Of a DNA stretch of 64,000 nt, positions 44,537-57,200 are shown in pieces. The stretch comes from Triticum aestivum (lineage: Eukaryota; Streptophyta; Magnoliopsida; Poales; Poaceae). The position numbers were made by a program, and so were the translations under genes. The notes beneath the pieces are model-generated. The model was not told where the DNA came from, did not search any database, and was given only the letters and a program-made list of their open reading frames with translations. Within the stretch, counting starts at the first letter, position 1. Every line of letters starts with the position of its first letter. The DNA lies in the NCBI RefSeq assembly GCF_018294505.1, contig NC_057810.1, forward strand, positions 202,006,773 to 202,070,772, given 5' to 3'.

Positions 44537-47500
44537 CTAGAGTCAATAATCTAGTTCACATCGCCATGTGATTAACACTGATAGGTCACATCGCCATGTG
44601 ACCAACATCCAAAGAGTTTACTAGTGTCTTAAACTAGTTCACATCACCATGTGATTAAGTCTCAATGAGTTCTAGGGTTTGATCATGTTTTTCTTGTGAG
44701 AGAGGTTTTAGTCAACGGGTCTATAACATTCAGATCCGTATGTACTTCGCAATTCTCTATGTCATATTGTAAATGCTGCTTCCATGCTCCACTTGAAGCT
44801 ATTCCAAATGGTTGCTCCACTATACATATCCGGTTTGCTACTCAGAGTCATTCGGATAGGTGTTAAAGCTTGCATCGACGTAACCCTTTACGCCGAACTC
44901 TTTATCACCTCCATAATCGAGAAACATGTCCTTTATTTAGTCCAAGGACAATTTTTACCGCTGTCCAATGATCTATTCCTGGATCATTCTTGTACCCGTT
45001 GACTGACTCATGGCAAGGCACACTTCCGGTGCGGTACACAACATAGCATACTATAGAGCCTACGTCTGAAGCATAGGGGACGACCTTCGTCCTTTCTCTC
45101 TCTTCTGCCGTGGTCGAGCTTTAACTCTTAACTTCATACCTTACAACTCAGGCGAGAACTCCTTCTTTGACTGATCCATCTTGAACACCTTCAATATCAT
45201 GTCAAGGTATGTGCTCATTTGAAAGTACCATTGAGCGGGTTTTTGATCTATCCTCATAGATCTTGATGCTCAATGTTTAAGTAGCTTAATCCAGGTTTTC
45301 TATTGAAAAACAGTTTTCAAATAACCCTATATGCTTTCCAGAAATTCTACATCATTTCTGATTAACAATATGTCAACAACATATACTCATCAGAAATTCT
45401 ATAGTGCTCCCACTCACTTCTTTGGAAATACAAGTTTCTCATAAACTTTGTATAAACCCAAAATCTTTGATCATCTCATCAAAGCATACATTCCAACTCC
45501 GAGATGCTTACTCCAGTCCTTAGAAGGATTGCTGGAGCTTTGCATATTTGTTAGCGTTCTTCAGGATTGTCAAAACCTTCTGGTTGTATCACATACAACC
45601 TTTCCTCAAGAAAACTGTTGAGGAAACAATGTTTTGAAATTCTATCTGCAAGATTTCATAAATAATGCAGTAACTGCTAATCCAATTCCAACAGACTCTT
45701 AGCATCGCTACGAGTGAGAAAGCCTCACCGATGTCAACTCCTTGAACTTGCCGGAAAACATCTTAACGACAAGTCGAGCTTTCTTAATGGTGATTCTTAC
45801 CATCATTGTCTGTCTTCCTTTTAAAATCCATCTGTACCCAATGGCCTTACGGCCATCAAGTATTTCTTCCAAAGTCATGGATCCTTTCTCGGATTTTATG
45901 GCCTCGAGCCATTTGTCGGAATCCGGGCCCACCATCGCTTCTCCATAGCTCGTAGGTTCATTGTTGTCTAGCAACATGACCTCTAAGACAGGATTGCGTA
46001 CCACTTTGAAGTAGTACGCATCCTTGTCACCCTACGAGGTACGGTAGTGACTTGATCCGAAACTTCATGATCACTATCATAAGCTTCTACTTCAATTGGT
46101 GTAGGTGCCACAGGAACAACTTCCTGTGCCCTGCTACACACTAGTTGAAGTGACGGTTCAATAACCTCATCAAGTCTCCACCATCCTCCCACTCAAGTCT
46201 TTCGAGAGAAAATTTTCCTCGAGAAAGGACCCGTTTCTGGAAACAATTAATTTTGCTTCCGGATCTGAGATAGGAGGTATACCCAACTGTTTTGGGTGTC
46301 CTATGAAGATGCATTTTTATCCGCTTTGGGTTCGAGCTCATCAACCTGAAACTTTTTCACATAAGCGTCGCAGCCCCAAACTTTTAAGAAACGACAACTT
46401 AGGTTTCTCCAAACCATAGTTCAAACGGTGCCGTCTCAATGGAATTACGTGGTGCCCTATTAAAGTGAGTGCGGTTGTCTCTAATGCCTAACCCATGAAC
46501 GATAGTGGTAATTCGATAAGAGACATCATGGTACGCACCATATCCAATAGGGTGCAACTATGATGTTCGGACACACCATCACACTATGGTGTTCCAGGCG
46601 GTATTAATTGTGAAACAATTTCCACAATGTCTTAATTGCGTGCCAAAGCTCGTAACTCAGATACTCATCTCTATGATCATATCATAGACATTTTATCCTC
46701 TTGTCACGATGATCTTCAACTTCATTCTGAAATTACTTGAACCATTCAATAATTCAGACATGTGTTTCATCAAGTAAATATACTCAGTATCTACTCAAAT
46801 CATCCGTGAAGTAAGAACATCACGATATTCACTACATGCCTCAGCATTCATTGGACTTCACACATCAAAATGTGTTACTTCCAACAAGTTGCTATCTTGT
46901 TCCATTTTAATGAAAACGAGGCTTTTCAGTCATCTTGCCCATGTGGTATGATTTGCATATCTCAAGTGATTCAAAATCAAGTGAGTCCAAACGATCCATC
47001 TGCATGGAGTTTCTTCATGTGTATACACCAATAGACATGGTTTGCATGTCTCAAACTTTTCAAAAATGAGTGAGTCCAAAGATCCATCAACATGGAGCTT
47101 CTTCATGCGTTTTACACCAATATGACTTACATGGCAGTGCCACAAGTAAGTGGTACTGTCATTACTATCTTGTATCTTTTGGCATGAAAATGTGTATCAC
47201 TACGATCGAGATCCAATAAACCATTCCTTTAGGTGCAAGCCCATTGAAGGTATTATTCAAATAAATAGAGTAACCATTATTCTCCTTAAATGAATAACCG
47301 TATTGTGATAGACACAATCCAATCATGTCTATGCTCAACACAAACACCAGATGACAATTATTCATGTTTAATACTAATCTTGATGGTAGAGGGAGCGTGC
47401 GATGTTTGATCACATCAACCTTGGAAACACTTCCAACACATATCGTCAGCTCACCTTTAGCTAGTCTCCGTTTATTCCATAGCTTTTATTTCGAGTTACT

Positions 47501-47900
47501 AACACTTAGAAACCGAACCGGTATCCAATACCCTGGTGCTACTAGGAGTACTAGTAAAGTACACATTAACATAATGTATATCCAATATACTTCCGTCGAC
47601 CTTGCCAGCCTTCTTATCTACCAAGTATCTAGGGTAATTCTACTCCAGTGGCTGTTCCCCTTATTACAGAAGCACCCAGTCTCGGGTTTAGGTTCAACCT
47701 TGGGTTTCTTCACTGGAGCAGCAGCTGATTTGCCGTTTCATGAAGTATCCCTTCTTTCCCTTGCCCTTCTTGAAACTAGTGGTTTCACCAACCATCAACA
47801 ATTGATGCTCCTTCTTGATTTCTACTTTCGCGGTGTCAAACATCGCGAATACCTCAAGGATCATCATATCTATCCCTAATATGTTATAGTTCATCACGAA
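44537..47900 (-). pseudogene. Element E gag-pol remnant (Copia), heavily decayed
   Basis: Only short protein pieces survive on the minus strand: a gag end (VEIKKEHQLLMV, near 47830), a damaged zinc-knuckle area, protease-like VLDTGS (near 47530), gag-pre-integrase (WHCHVSHIGVKRMKKLHVDG, near 47130), an integrase C-terminal piece (VGYTSYLRSGSKI, near 46280), and a reverse transcriptase start (NEPTSYGEAMVGPDSDKWLE, near 45940). Reverse transcriptase and RNase H beyond that are reduced to non-coding traces at about 44560-45700; that span is also much shorter than in A and B, indicating deletions. No piece is longer than about 100 codons. Relationship to elements A and B is clear from shared wording. 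Confidence 0.85.
46949..47123 (-). repeat. 85-bp tandem duplication in element E integrase region
   Basis: The segment that includes TGAGTCCAAA, GATCCATC and CATGGAG then TTCTTCATG is present twice (about 46949-47033 and 47037-47123), covering the His/Cys zinc-finger part of integrase. Elements A and B have a single copy. Confidence 0.8.
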
Positions 47901-48998
47901 GCTCTAACAGCTTGGTGGCAATGACTTTGGAGAAACATCACTATCTCATCTGGAAGATCAACTCCCACTCAATTCAAGTGATTGTTGCACTCAGACAATC
48001 TGAGCACAAGCTCAACGATTGAGCTTTTCTCCCTTAGTTTGCAGGCTAAGAAAATCGTCGGAGGTCTTATACCTCTTGACGTGGGCACGAGCCCGAAATC
48101 CCAATTTCAGCCCTCAAACATCTCATATGTTCCGCGACGTTTTGAAAAACGTCTTTGGTGCCTCAACTCTAAACCGTTTAACTGAACTATCACGTAGTTA
48201 TCGAAACGTGTATGTCCGATGTTCGCAACATCCAACGACGACGTTTGGGGTTCAGCACCCTGAGCGGTGCATTAAGGACATAAGCTTTCTACTGTCCGCA
48301 TAATCGCTACTGTCAACTTTCAACTATATTTTCTCTAGGAACATATCTAAATAGTGGAACTAAAACGCGAGCTTACGGCATAATTTGCAAAGATCTTTTG
48401 ACTATGTTCAGGATAATTAAGTTCATCTCATGGACTCCCACTCAGATAGACATCCCTCTAGTCATCTAAGTGATTACATGATCCGAGTCAACTAGGCCGT
48501 GTCCGATCATCACGTGAGATGGACTAGTCATCATCGGTGAACATATTCATGTTAATCGTATCCACCATACGACTCATGCTCGACCTTTCGGTCTCTTGTG
48601 TTCCGAGGCCATGTCTGTACATGCTAGGCTCGTCAAGTCAACCTAAGTGTTTCGCATGTGTAAATCTGGCTTACACCCGTTGTATGTGAACGTAAGAATC
48701 TATCACACCCGATCATCACGTGGTGCTTCGAAATGACGAACTCTCGCAATGGTGCATAGTTAGGGGGAACACTTTCTTGAAATTTTAATGAGGGATCATC
48801 TTATTTACTACCGTCGTTCTAAGCAAATAAGATGCATAAACATGATAAACATCACACGCAATCAAATAGTGACATGATATGGCCAATATCATTTTGCTCC
48901 TTTTGATCTCCATCTTCGGGGCTCCATGATCATCATCGTCACCGGCATGACACCGTGATCTCCATCATCATGATCTCCATCATCATGTCTCCATGAAG
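47901..48998 (-). other. Element E gag start and leader, first part
   Basis: Non-coding on both strands; it aligns with the gag 5' part and leader of element A, including the segment lost from B (about 48440-48760). It ends with TGAAG (48994-48998), the left copy of the target duplication made by element F. Confidence 0.75.
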
Positions 48999-50194
48999 TG
49001 TGACACTCCAAAATTTTTGTGGTTTTTGTTTTCAGAAAGAGCCTTGCTTGGTTTGAAGAAGGTCATTTAAACCCTTCTTAAAAACCCTCTTCTAAGTTTG
49101 CCCTCTCAAAAATCTTTTCTTGGATTTAGTTTCTTTTAAAAAGAAAACCTTTTTGGTTTTGGGATTTTATTTGGTTTTGATCCATTCTTGTTTTACCATG
49201 CCTCTTATGGTAAAACTTCCCCAAAACCCCTCCTTCCAGTTTGAGACAACCCAAACATTCTGTCCCAACCTATAAAATCCATTTTTGGATTTTATTCCAT
49301 TCAATTCTTTCCCCAAAATAATTATGTCCTTTCTTTTGAGCCTAGGTAGTTTGCAAAGCAAGTACCTTAATGCATTTGATTCTTGATCTCAATTCAACTC
49401 CCCTGGATAGTCCTTAGCACCCACAACCTAGAACCATCAAGATCTACTCTTCTTCTTTTCAAAAATTTCAAATTTCACTCTCTACAAGTTTGGACCAGAT
49501 TTGCCAAATTTGGTGAAATTCATATCTACACTTCTCCAAAAATTCCGCCAAAATTCAGGCAACCCCTAGCTGCAATGAGAGAGCCCTCCACCAAAAACGA
49601 GCTCAAGGAAAAATCCCTACATGCCTAAATCATTCTGTCGAACACCTGGCATGCACTATTTCTGTTCATCTTCAGTAAAATTCAGATTCAGTGTCGTTTC
49701 TCCGTCAGAGTTTCAGTCACATGTCCACAGTGCTCTTAGCACGTTGCTCACAGCCCCTCCTTCTTGTCCGGAGCTCCACACGCATGCTTGGCGCGTTCTT
49801 GGCATCGGTGGCACCCTGGCCCGCCTGCACCGGCGTGTTTTGCGGCGGCAGAACCACTGTAGCGGCCGACAGGGGACAACACTACGGCATAACACCGTTC
49901 GGCACTGCCCAAACCTCCTGAGAGCTCCGCGTGGCCATCTCCTTGCCAGCGCACGCATGCAGCACCGTCGCCGTGGCCTGGCACGCCCAGAGCGCGTTCT
50001 CTGCCACCGACGTGCCGTGCGGCCGTTCCGTCGAGGACAGGCCGTAACCACCCCTCCCGCGCTGAGTTGGACACTGGAATGGCACAAATGCTCCGTCTAG
50101 TCGATGCTCCAGCTCCTAAGCCGACCGTCCAGCCACAGCGCCGCCGTAATCACTCGCCGGACTTATCCGTTCATGGCAACCGCCTCGGGCCGGC

Positions 50195-50201
50195 TATAAA
50201 T
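50195..50201 (+). promoter_or_regulatory. TATA box of element F 5' LTR
   Basis: TATAAAT in the context GGCCGGCTATAAATGGCACC, just before a C-rich transcript-leader-like region. The 3' LTR has the same box at 59864-59870. Confidence 0.7.
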
Positions 50202-51847
50202 GGCACCCCCGAGCTTGCTCTCACCCCCTCACAACTCCACCACCTCACCAAACCCCGCCTAGCCACTGGAAGAGCCTCGAGGGGCCCTTCTTCCTCAACT
50301 TCGGCCACCTCGTTCCGCCTCGACCTCCACCTCGATTCACTCCGGTGAGGCCATCTCTGGCGCCCTAACCTCGTCAGCAACCCTCTCGAGCAACTAGGAG
50401 ACTAACCCCCACTCCAATTTGACCCTCGCAGCTATCTCCGATGAGGTCCACGACTGCCCGAACTACCGTCCGCCGGAGCAAGGGCCACCGTCGACACAGT
50501 GCTCACCGACAACCACCACCACCACCCACAAACGTGGAAGGACGTGCTGATCACGAAGGTACCGTCCGATCCCCCTGCCCCGCCGTGGATCGCCGCCGGC
50601 GACCACCGCATCTCTCGGGCGCCGTCGCGCCCTGTTCCCCTCGTTTGAAAATTCGAACCTGACGAGTGGAGCCCGCCTGTCAGCCTCTCAGTTCTTTTCT
50701 TTTAAACGAACCGTTTTCTGGACTTTTCTGCAAAACCCCCTGGGAGTTTTCTGTTTCATTACAGAAAGGTCCCTGGACCAAAACCCTTATATCTTTTAAA
50801 CAGAATAGTGTTTTTGTTTGATTCCTTTTCTGTTCTCTTTAAAATTTTGTCTAGTTTTTTATCAGATTTATTTGAAAATTATTCGGTATACTTTTTGTGC
50901 ACCTTGCGGTATTTACATTACGTGCGTATTTTTCTTATACCGTAGATTCCGGAGGAAGTGACGGAGCCGCAAACTTCACCCAGTTAGACTCCGACTACTC
51001 CGAATCAGGCAAGCATGTTTGAACTCTTGATATGATGAAGTGTTTGTTGCATTGTTTGCATTTTAGGAGTTTCATGGCATGTTTATGAACATATCTCTGA
51101 ATGTTATATTTCATGCACAGAAATGGAAAGTAAGTTTCGGAAAGCCATATGTTGTTAGATACATATTGGCATGGCCATGAGTTGGCATGAGGATGGGTAA
51201 GATGGCAGTGTTGTGACATGCCAGTCTTATGCCAGTCTATTTGACAGCAGTGTCATCGTGAATCAAATCATATTTCCATTCATTTCCTTCCTTGTACCGC
51301 CACATGTTTTCCGCAAGGAATATGGCTTAGTAAGTTGCAACCATTTTCCTGGTACACACCAAGTAGAGAGGCCGGGATGAGGGTTCCATGGCCCTGGATT
51401 AAAGCCCGTCATCCGGTAAGGGGGCATGGGTGTTTCCGGTTGGGACCGAGAGGGGGGCACCCCTTAGAGCGCGCGTATAGAAATTTGATCCCATGCTATT
51501 CGAGGTTGTGACCTCCCCGTCTCAAAGTTTTTCTTGGGCATTGCTTAGGGTGATCCCTGACATCGTGAGGTGGAATGGGTGTGACTAGTTAAATGTGTTT
51601 CTACCGAAATACCGTAAACGGAACTAGTCCTTCGTGACTACGGAAATCCGTTGGCTGTGGTCAGTTAGTGCAAACTCTGCAGAGTCTCAAATCCTTTAAA
51701 TCATCTTGTACTTGTCCAAGTACTATATTCATCTTATCTTGTCAGATATCAGCCTCAGTGACAAAACTCCGGTGGACTACATGTGTGTAAAATCCGGTTA
51801 AAAGCTTATTCTTGTGGATGGACTAATCTTGTTAATTACATTTGTTA

Positions 51848-52310
51848 TAAGCCCTGTCTGTGATGTCGCTCAGACGTCCGACGGTGGCATACTTGTTATT
51901 TACATTTATTATAAGCCCTGTCTGTGATGTCGCTCAGACGTCCGACGGTGGCATACCTGTTATTTACATTTATTACAAGCCCTTTCTGCGATGTCGCTCA
52001 GACGTCCGACTGTGGCATTTTTTTTCAAGCCCTTTCTGCGATGTTGCTCAGACGTCCGACTGTGGCATTTCTTTTCAAGCCCTTTTTGTGATGTCGCTCA
52101 GACGTCCGACTGGGGCATTTCTTTTATAAGCCCTTTCTGCGATGTCGCTCAGACGTCCGACTGTGGCATTTATTTTCAAGCCCTTTCTGTGACATCGCTC
52201 AGATGTCCGACTGTGGCATTTCTTTTATAAGCCCTTTATGTGGTGTCGCTTAGATGCCCGACTGCGGCATGAGTTTTATTTATTTACCTTTCGAGGCGTC
52301 GCTCCAGACA
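51848..52310 (+). repeat. LTR minisatellite, ~50-67 bp x 8-9 (5' LTR)
   Basis: Each unit carries AAGCCCTTTCTG, GATGTCGCTCAGACGTCCGA and GTGGCAT. The first two or three units are 60-67 bp because of an added TTATTTACATTTATTA, and the rest are about 50-51 bp. The last units are diverged. The same array in the 3' LTR occupies 61516-61978. Confidence 0.9.
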
Positions 52311-52917
52311 CCCGATCGGTTTTCAGTTATTTGTTTTATTTATCAAGTCATGCAAAATATTATTATTGGGATGAGCATCATCATTTTTGTTCATGACGCA
52401 TTCATGCATACATTTATTATATCTTTTGTCCGAACTGTCTTGCGAGTACTTTCAAAGTACTCACCTGGCTTGTTGATTTGGCCAGATGTTGATGAAGGCG
52501 ATCTCATGGATGAAGAGTTCGATAGCGAGTCCGACGCCTAGAGGAGTGCTAGTCAGTCCCGTGCGATCCTGCTTTGGTCACCGTATCATATCCGCTTCCG
52601 CCACCCCAGAATAAAATCATCGAGCCTCACCTCGACGCTCGATGAGCCTCCAGTTAGGAGTCAAGTTATCCACCACCACTTTTACCTCGAGCTAGTAGCA
52701 TGCCACCACACCCTTGTGTCATAACCGCCCTCATGTAAAATATTGGCGAGTTTGTAATAATTTGTTGAGCAGCCTCAGCTCAACCCTGTAATATATTTAT
52801 GCTACTGGTCTTCTGTTTATCAAGTATTTGTCTACCAGTGAGGATAACTTTTCCTATACTGGGATCTAAAGATCGATTTTCTCAATAAGCATTTTATTGA
52901 AAAAGTCGGTCGTGACA

Positions 52918-52940
52918 GACTTGGTACTAGAGCCAGGCTG
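52918..52940 (+). other. Element F primer-binding site
   Basis: The LTR is followed by GACTTGGTACTAGAGCCAGG. This fits the initiator-Met tRNA site TGGTATCAGAGCCA except that the central TC reads CT. Confidence 0.75.
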
Positions 52941-53083
52941 ACTGTAGGAAGCCACTAGGTGCGATCGCTAATTGGTTATTAGTATGATAGAGTTTATTCA
53001 TGTTTTTGCAAATGTAGTCATTTTCTGGCAGTCAGCATAAAATTTATGATCTGATCGTTCAGAATTTTTGGCTACTTTTGTAG

Positions 53084-53992
53084 ATGGTTGGCGACGAATG
53101 TGAGTCACAGATGTTCACCAACGTGCCTGAGGGGTTCGTCAAGCTCCTCTCCTTCATCGTTCAGGTCGCGATGGGGCCATCCGTGTGCCCAGTCTTCACA
53201 CTTTATCCACACAAGATCAATGACAGTCTGACCATGCACCAGTCCGTGGTGCAATTCAGGGGAGGGCGTGCTGAGATATGCCGCTTCCGATTCTTGGGGA
53301 GAGCCATGCCTACTGAGAGGCATGCTATGCAGATGGCTGCTCGCGAGGCGATAGCTCATCTTCGGGATGTCCTTCCTGCAATGAAGACCCATTGCTACCG
53401 CTATCTTCCATGCCACGTGCCTTACACCTGTCACTACTCATTCTCTTGCCCCAGAGGAGAACAAGACGAGGCCTTTGAGATGCTTGTCGAGTACCTCCGA
53501 GCCCTGGAGGCAGCCTTCGACAGCATGGTGGACGACCTCGTAGCTGCCCGCATGGACTCAGTTCATGGCTGCGCTGCCAACAGGAGGGAACTCATGCACA
53601 CCGCTCCACCGCTGACTTTTATCTCGTCCTCAGCTTCTCATTCACCTACCATTCTCGCCACTGCTCGTCGTCTTCCTACCATTGAGGAATTTAACCAGGC
53701 TATTGCACCCACTCCCGTTCGCGCTGCACCACTCATTGCACCCACTCCCATACATGCTACCCCACCTATTTCGCCCATGCATATTCAGGTTACTCCACCT
53801 ATGGCACCTGCTCCATCAGCTCAGCGCAGCGTTCCTCCTTGTCCGGAACCTATTAGCGAGGAGGAGGTTGATTCCCCAGCGTCACTGCGTCTCACCCTCG
53901 GCAGGCCAAGGGAGATCCTCACCATCTCCGACGGAGTACGCGTAGACGCCATGCGATGTACCGACTTGTGTAATATGTTTATATGTACATAG
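53084..53992 (+). CDS. Extra ORF upstream of gag in element F; possible dsRNA-binding-like fold
   Basis: Intact 302-codon frame from ATG 53084 to TAG 53992, between the primer site and gag. I do not know a named domain for it, though related ORFs appear in Triticeae Gypsy elements as far as I recall. Residues 34-98 have the layout of a double-stranded-RNA-binding domain: strand (CPVFTLYPHK), strand (HQSVVQFRGGRAEIC), strand-turn (RFRFLGRAMP), then a helix with the spacing TERHAMQMAAREAIAHL, which resembles the conserved KK-A-AA-A-L helix. Residues 101-158 are Cys/His-containing then helical (EAFEMLVEYLRALEAAFDSM). Residues 207-250 repeat APTP/ATPP. Lack of disabling changes, unlike gag-pol, suggests recent function. 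Role unknown; RNA binding or silencing interference is speculation. Confidence 0.7.
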   Translation: MVGDECESQMFTNVPEGFVKLLSFIVQVAMGPSVCPVFTLYPHKINDSLTMHQSVVQFRGGRAEICRFRFLGRAMPTERHAMQMAAREAIAHLRDVLPAMKTHCYRYLPCHVPYTCHYSFSCPRGEQDEAFEMLVEYLRALEAAFDSMVDDLVAARMDSVHGCAANRRELMHTAPPLTFISSSASHSPTILATARRLPTIEEFNQAIAPTPVRAAPLIAPTPIHATPPISPMHIQVTPPMAPAPSAQRSVPPCPEPISEEEVDSPASLRLTLGRPREILTISDGVRVDAMRCTDLCNMFICT

Positions 53993-54264
53993 GTTGTGAG
54001 AAGTAGCCTGTTTGCGCATCGTGTAGGATCTGGAGAAGTGCACTAGTCTAAATAACATGTCAGGATTATGTACGCATATCCTAAGTGATGTAATGTATAA
54101 TTATGCCTGCGTGTAAGTTATGTAATAGTCCTTCTCCGCGCGCAACCGTGTATTTTCAAAAATACCCTGGAGTTTTAAAATTTTCTTTATGTGTGATTTA
54201 TTTGACTTTTGCGACTCTCTTTCTTGTCTTACGAGTTTCACAAAATATATCCCCAGAGTGAAAG

Positions 54265-57200
54265 ATGTCTCGTGCTTGGACGCGCTCTATGCCAAACCAG
54301 CCAGAAGAAAATTATGGCACACCGCAAAATCACAATTTCACTCAGGGACAGACAAGTCAACAGGACAGTGAAGCAACATTTACCCAAGTGTGTCGTCTGT
54401 ATGAACAGAGTCAGCAACAACACCAAGAAATGATGAACCAATTCATCAATATGGGAAATCACTGTGGTCAGTATCAGCCGCAATCCAAGTTGTCTGAGTT
54501 ACAGAAGACGCGTCCCCCAACTTTTTCTCATACTGGCAAGCCTCTTGAAGCCGACGACTGGCTTCGGGACATGGAAAGAAAATTAATTATTGCACAGTGT
54601 TCAGACCAGGAAAAAGTATTGTATGCACCACATTATCTCACAGGAGTACCTGCATCGTGGTGGGAAAACTTCCTGCACATGCACTCCAACGAAAATGAAA
54701 TCACCTGGGAGGATTTCAAAGAAGGTTTTCATGGGGCACACATTCCTAAGAGTGTTATGAAAATCAAGAAGAGAGAATTTGATGATCTCAAGCAAAGGAC
54801 CATGACATTGTCAGAATACAACAGCCAATTCACTCTGCTGTCTCGCTACGCTCATGAACAGCACATGACCGAAAGCAAGAATATGGAAAAATTCTTGGAA
54901 GGCCTAGCACCCGCCCTTAAATGCCAGCTGGTTGTGCATACCTTCCTAGATTTTAAAACACTGGTGGATAAGGCCATTACTCTGGAAAATGAGCGACGTA
55001 GCCTGGAAGATTTCCGCAAACGCAGAAGGGACCAGACTACTTTTGCTCGCAATCACAGAAGCAAGACGGAATTTCAGAAGGGGGAAACACACAAAACCCC
55101 GACGAATAATTCACGCCCAATCAAGAAATTCCATGCAAGAGACAAGGAGTTCACATATCGCCCAGGCGTTACTTGTTACGCTTGTGGAGAAGAAGGGCAC
55201 TATGCCAAGCAGTGCCCCAAGCCAAGGAACTCAACTCCAAAGCCTAACAATGGTGGCAACAATTCAGCGTCCAAGCGAAACAATTTCAACCCCAACAACA
55301 ACCACAGGAAGGGTCACATGAACCACGTGACCAAAGAGGAAGCACAGAACGCCCCAGATATCGTACTCGGTACGTACCCTGTCAACACAATACCTGCCAT
55401 GGTTTTGTTTGATTCTGGAGCTTCTCACTCATTCATTTCGAAGAGTTTTGCTTTGCAAAATAATTTTTCGATGCTTCCCTTGGAAAAATCAATGATCATC
55501 AAGTCCCCTGGAATTAAGCAAGTGACCCAGAGTTACTGTCAAGGTGTGGTTATTGAATTTGAAGGATTGAAGTTTTACGCCAATCTTATTGTACTGGAAA
55601 GTAAAGGACTGGATGTCATCCTAGGAATGGATTGGTTAACCACCAACAAAGGTTTTATTGACTGCTTCAACCGGACCGTGATTCTCACACACCATCAAGG
55701 GAAGACAATAAAAGTTTCAGCCAAAGAGAGACAAATACCTCGGCAACCGAGATTAAACAAGGTGGACGTTTTTGAGCTGAACAAGGTTCCAGTAGTGTGT
55801 GAATTTCCAGATGTATTTCTAGAAGAACTACCAGGCATGCCACCAGACAGAGAGATAGAATTCAGCATTGAGCTAGCACCCGGAACCGCTCCCATTTACA
55901 AGAAACCATACAGAATGGCACCATACGAATTGGTAGAATTGAAGAAGCAAATAAAGGAATTATTGGAGAAAGGATACATACGAGCCAGCTCCTCACCGTG
56001 GGGTTCTCCAATTTTATTTGCCAAGAAAAAGGATGGGACACTGAGATTGTGTATTGACTATCGAGCTCTTAACATGGTCACAATCAAGAACAAATACCCA
56101 ATGCCCCGAATAAATGATTTATTTGATCAACTCGCTCAGGCCAAAGTCTTCTCAAAAATTGACTTGAGATCGGGATACCACCAATTGAAAGTACGAACCG
56201 AAGATATTCCCAAGACAGCCTTCACTTCCAGATATGGACTGTATGAGTTCACAGTAATGCCATTTGGGCTAACCAACGCCCCCGCATATTTTGTTCACCT
56301 CATGAACAAAGTATTTATGAAGTATATGGACAAGTTTGTTGTGGTATTCATCGATGATATTCTGATATACTCCAAAACACCAGAAGAGCACGCCGATCAC
56401 CTCAGGATTGTACTAGGAGAACTCAGGAAACATCAACTGTACGCCAAATTTAGCAAATGTGAATTTTGGCTAAGACAGGTGGGTTTTCTGGGCCACGTAC
56501 TCACCCAAGAAGGTATTGCAGTAGACCCGGAAAAGGTCAAGGCCGTACTTGGCTGGAAACCACCAACTAGCATAACGGACGTACATAGTTTCTTGGGAAT
56601 GGCAGGCTATTATCGAAGATTTATTGAAGGATTCTCCAGCCAATGACGCAGTTGCTCAAGAAAGGCAAGAAGTTTGAATGGACAGAAGCATGTGAGAAAA
56701 GCTTCCAAGAGCTAAAAAGCAAATTAACAACGGCACCAGTATTAATTCTGCCAGACATACACAAGAATTTTGAGGTGTATTGTGACGCATCTCGGAAAGG
56801 CCTTGGATGCGTATTGATGCAAGAAGGCAAGGTAGTTGCGTATGTCTCCAGACAACTCCGCAAGCATGAGGAGAATTATCCCACTCATGACTTAGAATTG
56901 GCAGCAGTCATCCATGCACTCAAGGAATGGAGACACTTCCTACTTGGAAATCGTTGTGAAATATACACAGACCATAAGAGTCTTAAGTATATTTTCACAC
57001 AGCCGGAACTTAATTTACGGCAACGATGCTGGTTAGAGTTGGTGAAGGATTATGATGTTGGAATCCACTATCATCCTGGAAAGGCAAATGTTGTGGCAGA
57101 TGCCCTTAGTCGGAATCCCAGCACGGACGACGACAGTATACCAAAGTTGAGACCAGAATTTCAACAGGAATTTGCCAGACTCAATTTAATAATGGTTACC

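Larger units (their letters stand above)
48999..52917 (+). repeat. Element F 5' LTR (3919 bp)
   Basis: Unusually long LTR. It contains a TATA box (50195-50201), GC-rich presumed leader DNA (50210-50660), and a minisatellite near its end (51848-52310). Compared with the 3' LTR it has 38 extra bases at about 49926-49963. Open frames inside it, including those in the minisatellite, have no known homology and are shared by both LTRs. Confidence 0.93.

Noticed and set aside
49621..50348. Overlapping frames in the F LTR, and the equivalent 229-codon frame at 59328-60017
   Set aside because: The longer frame in the 3' LTR depends on the 38-bp deletion, and the frame spans the TATA box, so it is not a plausible gene.
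51848..52310. CRISPR-like array
   Set aside because: Plant nuclear retrotransposon context; the units are plain tandem repeats without unique spacers.
51860..52541. Cys/Phe-rich peptides encoded by the LTR minisatellite
   Set aside because: All frames repeat because the DNA is repetitive; unit lengths of 50 and 67 do not keep a constant frame.
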